The translations under genes and the position numbers were made by a program. DNA of 64,000 nucleotides, taken from NCBI GenBank assembly GCA_009911505.1, contig QXXL01000008.1:55928-119927 (forward strand). Reading direction: 5' to 3'. Below the pieces are notes generated by a model, which did not search any database, was not told the DNA's origin, and worked only from the letters and a program-made list of their open reading frames with translations. Shown piece after piece: positions 8,483 to 15,600 of this stretch (its first letter is position 1; each line of letters begins with the position of its first letter). The DNA is from Lachnospiraceae bacterium (lineage in GTDB: Bacteria; Bacillota; Clostridia; Lachnospirales; Lachnospiraceae).

Positions 8483-8725
8483 CTATCTTACAGTAGGTAT
8501 ATCCCTAAAAAACTCTTCATAGTCCACACGAAAAATTTCCTTTAAAGCCACTAAATCACTGACATAAATATTACCCCTGCCAAGTTCAATCAGTGAATAA
8601 GTGCTACGGCTCAACGGCGAGCCTAACACTTGTAATCTGGCAACCGTCTGATCCTGCGTTAAATTGCATGCATTACGGATGTGCTTTAGATTCTGTGCAA
8701 ATATCTCGTTACATAACATTTTCAT
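8483..8725 (-). CDS. XRE-family HTH regulator, paralogue 1
   Basis: 80 residues from the ATG at 8725. A longer frame reaches 8863, but this start matches the paralogue's and has AAAGGCGA upstream. The HTH reads NLKHIRNACNLTQDQTVARLQVLGSPLSRSTYSLIELGRGNIYVSDLVALKEIF, then an acidic C-terminus. It shares most of its sequence with the gene at 8,990-9,232. Two palindromic operators lie upstream. It is probably a dimeric repressor that binds these sites, controlling itself and the neighbour. Confidence 0.8.
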   Translation of the reverse strand: MKMLCNEIFAQNLKHIRNACNLTQDQTVARLQVLGSPLSRSTYSLIELGRGNIYVSDLVALKEIFRVDYEEFFRDIPTVR

Positions 8726-8842
8726 AGCTGTAAATCGCCTTTCTATCATCAATTGCTGTCCAGCAGAAAGCGAGAAGGGAAACGCATATACCTGCGCAGC
8801 ATTGGTTACCCAAGGCAATCTCCTTATCTCACCCATAATTCT

Positions 8843-8911
8843 GCTTATAGATACAAGCAACAACTTGTACTATAGCAAATGATAAAAACCGATAGGCTTA
8901 TACATATAAGC
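8843..8911. promoter_or_regulatory. Two palindromic operators upstream of XRE paralogue 1
   Basis: GCTTATAGATACAAGC (8843-8858) and GCTTATACATATAAGC (8896-8911) are near-perfect 16-base palindromes, about 53 bases apart. The same motif occurs twice before the second XRE gene. They are likely repressor binding sites. Confidence 0.75.
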
Positions 8912-8989
8912 AAAACCACACCTTACACATAGTATTTCAATGTGGCTACTTTTTATACCTTACAGGAGCATTTTCTGTATGAAACAGAT

Positions 8990-9232
8990 TTACCTCGCTG
9001 TCGTTATGCCCTCGAAAAAAACAGAATAATCCACGTTAAAAATCTGTTTTAATCCGACAAGATCACTTATATAAATATTCCCACGCCCTGATTCAATCAA
9101 AGAGTATGTACTCCGGCTAAGAGGCGAACCAAGCAACTGCAACCTTGCAACTGTCTGATCTTGTGATAGATTACGCGAAATGCGTATCCTCTTCAAATTG
9201 CCTCCAAATACGCCATTACACAACAATTTCAA
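8990..9232 (-). CDS. XRE-family HTH regulator, paralogue 2
   Basis: 80 residues beginning at a TTG codon (9232), preceded by GGAGGG at proper spacing. The HTH is nearly the same as in paralogue 1 (DQTVARLQLLGSPLSRSTYSLIESGRGNIYISDLV). The different N-terminal and C-terminal ends suggest divergence after a tandem duplication. It is divergent from the frameshifted gene at 9,347 and shares the control region 9,240-9,346, where two operators flank a sigma-A promoter. Likely represses both itself and the divergent gene. Confidence 0.8.
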   Translation of the reverse strand: MKLLCNGVFGGNLKRIRISRNLSQDQTVARLQLLGSPLSRSTYSLIESGRGNIYISDLVGLKQIFNVDYSVFFEGITTAR

Positions 9233-9251
9233 AATAATAACCCTCCAAATT

Positions 9252-9319
9252 GCTTATATCTGTAAGCTTCTTATTGATTTTATCAATTGAAAGGCTTATA
9301 ATTGCTTATAGATATAAGC
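9252..9319. promoter_or_regulatory. Two palindromic operators in the divergent control region
   Basis: GCTTATATCTGTAAGC (9252-9267) and GCTTATAGATATAAGC (9304-9319) occur here; the latter extends to a 22-base palindrome at 9301-9322. A half site GCTTATA lies at 9294-9300. One operator lies upstream of the -35 of the plus-strand promoter, the other covers its start point. Confidence 0.78.
9274..9302 (+). promoter_or_regulatory. Sigma-A promoter of the 9,347 gene
   Basis: TTGATT (9274-9279), 17 bases, TATAAT (9297-9302). A palindromic operator starts one base after the -10, placing it where a repressor would block transcription. Confidence 0.7.
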
Positions 9320-9346
9320 AATTATATAAAATTAAGGAGAATTAAA

Positions 9347-9843
9347 ATGAAAAATGAATCCAAAAAAGCAGAGAAACATCCATCTGCAAGAACAGACAAA
9401 AAAAAGTACACGTTTCTTTTTGAGAAAATCACAGATGCATTGGAAGCCCTTGAAAAAAAGGACGCAGAATCTGCTGCAGACATATTGAAGGATGTACAAT
9501 GCAGGGCAAAAGAAATATTCGCTAATTCCTCCCATCAGGAAGACGACAGTTTATACCCTGACATTACCAAACGCATGAACCTGCAGGCAATGGATACTTT
9601 ATCAAAGAAAAAAGCACCAGCAATAGAATCAATTATGGCAGCCTTTCGCAACGGAACAGGGACGCGGACAAGGCACTGGACAGCACATTAAAGGAACTGC
9701 TGGATGAGAAAACCGAAAAAGCAGTATACAATGCAGCTGTAGATTATGCCATGGAAAAAGAAGAAATCCAGTTTTCACTGGGCATGAAAATTGGCGCAAA
9801 ACTGGCAATTCTTCTTCTGGGCGATTTAGAATATGACTATTGA
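9347..9843 (+). pseudogene. Hypothetical element gene broken by a one-base frameshift
   Basis: Starts at the ATG at 9347 after AAGGAGA. The first frame runs to about 9,650 (KKYTFLFEKITDALEALEK... to IESIMAAFRNG). It then ends at a stop near 9,691, while a second frame continues the same kind of helical sequence (DADKALDSTLKELLDE... SLGMKIGAKLAILLLGDLEYDY) to a TGA at 9,841-9,843. One missing base in the GGAACAGGG stretch explains this. Repaired, the protein would have about 165 residues. The end resembles the last helix of DUF6809-type proteins, weakly. It is controlled by the XRE operators. The lesion could be real or an assembly error. Confidence 0.65.
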
Positions 9844-9960
9844 TTTCAATAGGATAGCGGATTTAAAAAATCATATGCCATATCTTCTATGCTTTCCGCT
9901 TGTGTGACAGTCCCCAGCAAAAAACCTTATGTTTTTTATAATAGGGAACTATTTTCAATT

Positions 9961-10005
9961 AAGGCGGTATGACCCAGGCCACCAAGGGATGTACCGCCTT
10001 TTTGA
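9961..10005 (+). terminator. Intrinsic terminator after the 9,347 gene
   Basis: AAGGCGGTA (9961-9969) pairs with TACCGCCTT (9992-10000) and is followed by T5. The remaining bases up to 10,113 hold no gene I can see. Confidence 0.75.
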
Positions 10006-10113
10006 CGCCTTACCTGTCAAAGCCTGTCTGCGCTCTGTGACTCACTCGGCATATCGGCTCCGCCCTATGCTTATCTGGCAAGATGCCGTAAAATTTACGC
10101 CCTGATCCTTTCA

Positions 10114-10512
10114 TTAATAAAAGAGCAGCTTTGCCACTATATCTTTTTCTTCCACAAATGGCTCTGCCCAATACCGTGAATCATAGGAATTGGCAGCATT
10201 GTCCCCGAGGACATAATAGCTGCCTTCCGGAACTGTCATATTTACACCGTCCCGCTCCACAGTGTTTCCCCATGTTGCCGCAATCCTTTTTATAAGCAGT
10301 TCTCCATGATGCCGGAATATAATAATATCCCCCGCCTCCAGGTTGAAATACATCCGGCATCCAATAATACAACTCCCTCTTTCCAGCGTCGGCTCCATAG
10401 ACCCGGTTGGCACATAGCCTACCAGGAGCACGCATTTTAACAGCATAAACGTGAGGGTCATTACCATCATTGGGAATATCCACTTTCCCGATATTTTCGA
10501 TCGTTTCTTCAT
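10114..10512 (-). CDS. lepB: Signal peptidase I (element-encoded)
   Basis: 132 residues from the ATG at 10512, chosen because GGAGGAAAAGG precedes it. The longer frame upstream runs through a terminator hairpin and is unlikely. One N-terminal membrane helix (about 11-32) is followed by the catalytic Ser38 (PTGSMEPT), then Lys75 (ELLIKRIAA) and the GDNAANSYDSR box. It removes signal peptides at the outer membrane face. A second, longer copy sits in the chromosomal rplS cluster (53,910). Carried next to sortase-anchored and pilin-like genes, this one probably processes the element's own exported proteins. Confidence 0.88.
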   Translation of the reverse strand: MKKRSKISGKWIFPMMVMTLTFMLLKCVLLVGYVPTGSMEPTLERGSCIIGCRMYFNLEAGDIIIFRHHGELLIKRIAATWGNTVERDGVNMTVPEGSYYVLGDNAANSYDSRYWAEPFVEEKDIVAKLLFY

Positions 10513-10619
10513 CCTTTTCCTCCAAACTGAATTTTTCCGCTGCAGGCAGAGCCAGCCGGCCCATTCTTTTTGGGAATCCGATACTGGCACATTCTCCTTT
10601 ATGCTTCGTAATAATAAAC

Positions 10620-10653
10620 GGGATGCCGGCAATCTCCGTGACTCCGGCATCCC
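10620..10653 (-). terminator. Intrinsic terminator between sigma factor and signal peptidase
   Basis: GGGATGCCGG (10620-10629) and CCGGCATCCC (10644-10653) form a perfect 10-base stem. On the minus strand it is followed by GTTTATTATT. It separates the sigma operon from the signal peptidase gene. Confidence 0.7.
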
Positions 10654-10662
10654 TTCACCTAA

Positions 10663-11211
10663 TTATAAATGATACATGGCAATCGACTTTGCTTCTGGCC
10701 TGTCCTTCAGGAATTTACGCGCTTTTGACACCCATGCACAGACCAGCCTGGCTGAAGCTCCCATACGCGCCCCAATCTCACTGCTGGTATATCCCTGAGA
10801 CATTAAAATCATCGCATCTATGCCTTTTGCCGTAGACGGCGGCGCTTCTTTCCTGGCAGAACTGAATGTATGGGAAAGATCCATGCGAAGCCCGCTGAGA
10901 ATTTCCTCATTCGCAGGTTCTGTGTTCATGTACGGTGTCACATCCGCTATTACTTCATCCGCATACCGTTTCGTAGACTGGATTAACGCATCACATATTT
11001 CATGCCATATCAATCGGTACGCATATGTCGAAAACGTCCCGCCTTTATCCGTCGCCGCCGCTTTGCATAAACCGACACAGCCAATCTGGAACAAATCATC
11101 ATAGGTATGGAACCCCCACTGACTATAACCATGCACTTTATCATGGATGACCTGATGCACCAGCCCCATGTTCTCCTCCACTTTCTTTTGCTGTATATCT
11201 GTTAACCTCAT
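10663..11211 (-). CDS. Sigma-70 family RNA polymerase sigma factor
   Basis: 182 residues. Region 2 is clear (MGLVHQVIHDKVHGYSQWGFHTYDDLFQIGCVGLCKAAATDKGGTFSTYAYRLIWHEI). After a linker comes a region-4-like HTH (AMILMSQGYTSSEIGARMGASARLVCAWVSKARKFL). The size and missing region 3 match the compact sigma factors common in Clostridia mobile elements. It probably directs polymerase to element genes. Its start overlaps the stop of the zinc-finger gene (4 bases), so the two are co-expressed under the leader RNA at 11,706-11,935. Confidence 0.88.
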   Translation of the reverse strand: MRLTDIQQKKVEENMGLVHQVIHDKVHGYSQWGFHTYDDLFQIGCVGLCKAAATDKGGTFSTYAYRLIWHEICDALIQSTKRYADEVIADVTPYMNTEPANEEILSGLRMDLSHTFSSARKEAPPSTAKGIDAMILMSQGYTSSEIGARMGASARLVCAWVSKARKFLKDRPEAKSIAMYHL

Positions 11212-11678
11212 GATGTTGCACCTCCCCTCACCATGCGGAACTGCTTTTTATTGTTTCCCACCCTGTACCGTTCCAGCAGCCTGCGGCTTTCCTCAATGAC
11301 CTGTTCACAATAATATTCCCCAAGATATCCGATGTGTGCCTCCGACAGCGGGGCGGAAATCAGGTCTGCGAGCCACTGGTATGCGTCCTGTTTGCTCATG
11401 TACCCAGACTTGTGCAACTGGTCAAAATACTGGTGCGCCGTTCTCCTGAGCGTGCGCAGTTCATGGTTGGCAAGGCTGCCTACCGGAATCTTGGTTCCAG
11501 CGTGGACACGTACATACGCATCACACTGGGGATAGTGGCTGCATACATACAGCATCATCCCCCTGCTGTTGTCATAGTAAATACCATCCGCACTTCGGAA
11601 TATTACTGGACTGCCACAATAAGGACAGCGCATTTTGCTTATATGGAATCCCTTTCTCTTTTTCTTTTTGTTCTTCAT
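11208..11678 (-). CDS. Zinc-finger protein (DUF3268-like)
   Basis: 156 residues from the ATG at 11678, with GGAGG eight bases before. A very basic start (KNKKKKRKG) precedes a topoisomerase-type zinc ribbon: CPYCG, then CSHYPQCDAYV. A helical C-terminal half follows (LANHELRTLRRTAHQYFD..., YLGEYYCEQVIEESRRLLERY). The layout matches PF11672/DUF3268 proteins of mobile elements; function unknown, but nucleic acid binding is likely. It is coupled to the sigma factor by a 4-base overlap and preceded by a structured leader. Confidence 0.8.
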   Translation of the reverse strand: MKNKKKKRKGFHISKMRCPYCGSPVIFRSADGIYYDNSRGMMLYVCSHYPQCDAYVRVHAGTKIPVGSLANHELRTLRRTAHQYFDQLHKSGYMSKQDAYQWLADLISAPLSEAHIGYLGEYYCEQVIEESRRLLERYRVGNNKKQFRMVRGGATS

Positions 11679-11705
11679 CAATATTTCCTCCATTTTATAA
11701 AAGAA

Positions 11706-11802
11706 AAGCCGGAAGTCTGCAAAAAGCATACAGAGCCAAAAATCGGCACTAAGATTCATCCCAAAATTTGACTCTGTAAGTATTTAAGCAGCCTTCCGGC
11801 TT
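11706..11802 (-). terminator. Attenuator-like extended hairpin in the zinc-finger/sigma leader
   Basis: On the minus strand AAGCCGGAAGGCTGC (11802-11788) can pair with GCAGACTTCCGGCTT (11720-11706). An inner ACAGAG/CTCTGT stem (11777-11772 with 11735-11730) lies between, and a T-rich tract TTCTTTTATAA follows just before the GGAGG of the next gene. The first arm can instead fold alone as AGCC-GGAA-GGCT, which would break the long stem. That is the arrangement expected of transcription attenuation. Confidence 0.6.
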
Positions 11803-11804
11803 AC

Positions 11805-11935
11805 ATATTCAGTTGTGACTTGCGTTGTTGTGGATTTGCTCTGTGCGCAAAATCCGTAACGGTTCCTTACCCTCTATGGATAAGTCTGACGCTATACCAA
11901 ACGTACCGAAAGCCTGAACGCAAGTCCCTGCCACG
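11805..11935 (-). ncRNA. Structured 5' leader RNA (probably the DUF3268 motif)
   Basis: Transcribed from the promoter at 11,941-11,969. A long-range stem ACTTGCGTT/AACGCAAGT (11925-11917 with 11826-11818) closes a multi-branched region. Inside lie the hairpin GGATTTTGC/GCAAATCC (11855-11847 with 11839-11832) and a smaller GTAA/TTAC stem. The leader is about 255 bases and ends at the attenuator hairpin. A conserved RNA named after DUF3268 genes, in the same upstream place, has been described in Firmicutes; I assign this one by context, not by a covariance search. Confidence 0.6.
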
Positions 11936-11940
11936 GTTAT

Positions 11941-11969
11941 AGTATAGCAAACCCATCCCTTTTTGTCAA
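11941..11969 (-). promoter_or_regulatory. Strong sigma-A promoter of the leader/zinc-finger/sigma operon
   Basis: Minus strand TTGACA (11969-11964), a 17-base spacer and TATACT (11946-11941): a near-consensus promoter. Transcription would begin near 11,934. Confidence 0.85.
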
Positions 11970-12050
11970 TCCTTATAGGAATATTTTTTTATTTTTCCAA
12001 AAAAAATATTCCTATTTGGTTTTTGTCCGCATTTTGAATCCAGTATGGGA

Positions 12051-12587
12051 CTATTCATCTTCCAGTTCTTCCTCATCGTAGTCATAGTCGCCCCTGTCTT
12101 CTTTCCGCTTTTTAATGATGTGCATTGTAACCAGGCTGCCGACTGCCAAGACCATGCCTCCGATAAAAAGACAAAGATGCGGAATCGGAATGCCTGCAAC
12201 TGTAGCTGTTTTTTCTTCTATGTCCTTTTCCGGCTCTTCTTTCGGCTGGCTTTCTGTAGCGGCAGGGACCTGCGCAGGAGAAGGGGCTTTTTCAGATGAA
12301 TTCATACATGTTAAAATATATGATTTGCTTCCGCCAATTTCCAGACGGAGCACCCCATCCTGTCCTACTGGTATTGTATCCGGATATAAGCCGGCATCCG
12401 TCTTTAACTGGAATTCCACGCCGGCCCATTCTGCGCCAAGCTGAATCTCCAGCTGTTCCGGTTGTGCAACCTGCAGTTCCGAACCATCTGTCCCCTGCGG
12501 CTGCGCACATACTGGCATCACAGAGAAACAAAGGATATATATCGTAGTCAGAACCAGAAAAATACTTTTCTTCTGTTTCGTTTTCAT
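12051..12587 (-). CDS. Membrane-anchored surface protein, function unknown
   Basis: 178 residues: a signal peptide (about 1-28, ending VCA-QP), a beta-rich domain of about 80 residues (EIQLGAEWAGVEFQLKTDAGLYP, VLRLEIGGSKSYILT), a Pro/Glu-rich linker, one transmembrane helix near residues 135-156, and a cytoplasmic tail that turns acidic (DYDYDEEELEDE). No sorting signal. It follows the giant adhesin on the same strand and may help present or anchor it. No family recognised. Confidence 0.75.
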   Translation of the reverse strand: MKTKQKKSIFLVLTTIYILCFSVMPVCAQPQGTDGSELQVAQPEQLEIQLGAEWAGVEFQLKTDAGLYPDTIPVGQDGVLRLEIGGSKSYILTCMNSSEKAPSPAQVPAATESQPKEEPEKDIEEKTATVAGIPIPHLCLFIGGMVLAVGSLVTMHIIKKRKEDRGDYDYDEEELEDE

Positions 12588-12613
12588 GGCTATACCTCCA
12601 ATTTCTTCATTAA

Positions 12614-12648
12614 GGGGAGCCGGCCTGGGATTGGCCCGCCAGCTCCCC
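12614..12648 (-). terminator. GC-rich hairpin between adhesin and the next gene
   Basis: GGGGAGC (12614-12620) pairs with GCTCCCC (12642-12648) with further GGC/GCC pairs inside. The following minus-strand bases are only weakly T-rich, so it may reduce rather than stop read-through. Confidence 0.45.
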
Positions 12649-12678
12649 GGTTTCTTAGTTACAAATTATCCAGAAATC

Positions 12679-15600
12679 TTATCTCCTGCCCTGAGATCTC
12701 CGGCCTTTTCTGTGCTTTCTGAGTCTATAGGCACAAACACCGGCACCGCCGCCTCCGGCTGCCATCAGGCCGAGCCACAGCCATAAATTGAATGTATCCC
12801 CAGTCTTCGGCACGTCTACAGTGATTTTATCATTATGCACATTGACCGTCAGGGTTTCATCCACTACCAGCTCTACTGTTACCGGGTCTGGGCACCTGTA
12901 CCCGGCGCTGACACTGTCTTCCACCTCAGTCACCGTATACTTTCCGACACGCAGGCCTTCGATAAAGATTTCGCCCCTGGCATCTGTCCGGAAGGTCTTG
13001 TCATAATTATCCCCAACCACGCGGAAGGAGAAGCCCTCCACGCGACCGTCAGAGGAGGTCTTAACAATCTTGAGATTTCCTTTGTGGGCCTGGTTATAAA
13101 ATCCCTTGCCAGCCTCGTTCTCAATCTCATATGTTTTCCCATCGGTATCAATCATGGCATAATAGACATTCTCATCCAGATAGAATCCGTCCGGGGCAAC
13201 CTTCTCTTTGACGAGCACGCCGCCGTAAAGCAGGTCACGCATCTCATACTGGCCCTTCTTGGTTTCTTCCATGGTTCCCAAAAGTTCATCTTTTTTATCA
13301 AGCTTTTTGTTCCCATTGGTGTCACGGTACACTTCAAATACAGCCCCGCTCAGCTTGTTTTCCGGATAATCCTTATCAAACTTCGTCAAGTGGAGGTTCC
13401 CACGGATAAATTCATTTGTGATCTCCACTTCAATGACCTGTTCATCCTCATTGACTGCGACAGAAAACAGTTCGGTACAAAGCACAAAGCCCTCCGGCTG
13501 TGAAATCTCACGGATAATCCATAACCCATACGGGACATCCTCAAACTGGAATGAGCCATCCTCTTCAGATGTCGTCACCAGGACTGCGTTTTCTTCCGTA
13601 AACTCCTCGACGGACGGTGCGAACAGGCCAATCTTGGCGCCGCCTAAGCCCTCTCCGTCCTCATCCAGCTTCTTGCCGGATATAGAACCGTAAATCAGCT
13701 CATTGACGACAGGCTCGCCATCATTGGCAGCAATCGTGACAACTGCAGTTTCCGGATCCCCATATTCAAATTCCACCGGGTACTCATCCCCGCTCAAAAT
13801 ATAATGGGCATCCGTACTGTGTTCCTTCAGGTAATAGCTGCCAAACGGCAGGTCGGTCTGGGCAATTCCTCTGCCCTCCGCATCCACGCTCACAACTTCA
13901 AGCAGCCCGCCTACCGGGATGACGGAACCGTCTTCCGCAGTAAGGTCTTCTGCTGCATACAGTCCAAAGGTGACATTGGCCAGCTCATTGTTGCTGCCGA
14001 TGCCAAATTCTTCGTTCAGTTCCATCGTTTTTTCCAGACCCAGCTCAACTTTCTGGCGTTCATTATACACCCCGGCTTCCGTTTCCGTCAGGTCGATCTC
14101 CTGGCCTGCATAGACCAGTTCTACCTGATGGGGTTCTTTGTTCAATACCATGCCGCAGGGTGCCTTTATTTCAATGACTTCGTATTTGCCCAGATACAGC
14201 TCCTTACTGGAAACAGTTCCCTCAGAGCCAGTCGTAACAGTATCCACCACTTCACCTTTGGCAGTACGCAGTGTCCCATCCGGCGTATAGATGTCTTCCG
14301 CTGCACGGATTTCATATTCTGCCCCTTCCATACTGCGGATTTCATAAACCGGCTGGTAAACGGTTTCCACCCCGTCCTTATCAGCTCCGTCGGATGTCGT
14401 GACAGAAGCAAACACTTCTCCGGTCTTGGAAACGACAATTCTGCCTTTCTGTGGCATATTGTGCTTTTCCACCACAACCACATCCTGTGTCCCGTCCACT
14501 GTGAAGGGAACCGGCTCGCTGTCCAGTACATAGCCATAGCAGGTTTCCACCTCAATCAGCTCATACTGGCCATGAGGCAGTTCATAAGGAAGCATCATCC
14601 ATCCTTCCTCATTGGTAAAGAATGTGTTAATGGTTACAGGCGTCGGATAATAAATCGTCTCTTCAATCAGGTCGCCTGTGGACAGGTCACGGATCTGGAA
14701 CCCGACACCGGCTGCTGGGATGATCTTCCCCGTCTCCGCATCATGTTTCTCCACACGGATAAAGCTGGACTGGGTCGTATTGTTCAGGATATAGGAATAG
14801 GTCTGGTCATTGGTGCGGATATATACGATGAAATCCGGAATGAATGCCTGCCCTTCCATGCCTTCCGTCTGATGTACGACATAACGCCCATAAGGAAGAT
14901 CCTTGGAAACCGCAAACCCGTCTGCATCCGTGGTCAGGATATCCCGCTCCTCTTCCCTCGCCGCATCATAGCTGCCTGCACTGGCAAGGTAAATCTGGAA
15001 TTTTGCTCCCTCCTCCGGCTGCTCAATGATCCCTCCCGTCTTGGAAGCTTCAATATCTTCTATCGGGACAGGGACAGGTGTATACGGATCCTCCTCCGGC
15101 TCTGTTTCCAGTTCCGTATCTTCTGCCGGTTCTTCCTCTTCCGGGGACTGCTGCTCATCCTGCTCTTCATCCATGTCCGTCTGGGAATCCCCATCATCTG
15201 CATCTTCCTCTGCTTCGTTATCCTCTTCCGTTTCCCGGGTCAACGATTTGTCTGTTTCCAGTTCCATCCTGGACAGGGCCTCTCCACCGCTTCCCATAAA
15301 AACATCCTGGACGGCTTCCGCATTTTCTGCATCCGTCAGTTCTGAATCACTGTCAGACGGATTCTCCATCTGAACTTCTGTCGGGGTTTCCACCTTTTCC
15401 ACATCCTCCAGTTCCGCATCAATATGCTTCACCAGACGGATGCGCCCCATGATGACCTCTTCCGTAACACCTATGGGTATCTGGTTGAGTTCCACGGTAT
15501 AATTGCCAGGATCCGCCGGGATTGGGTAAATTGTTTCATCCAAAAGGTATCCCTCAGAAGGACTGATTTCACGCAATGTCCAGTTGGAACCACAGGCAAA

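Noticed and set aside
8726..8863. Longer N-terminus for XRE paralogue 1
   Set aside because: The extension runs into the operator and promoter region and does not match the paralogue, whose start agrees with 8,725.
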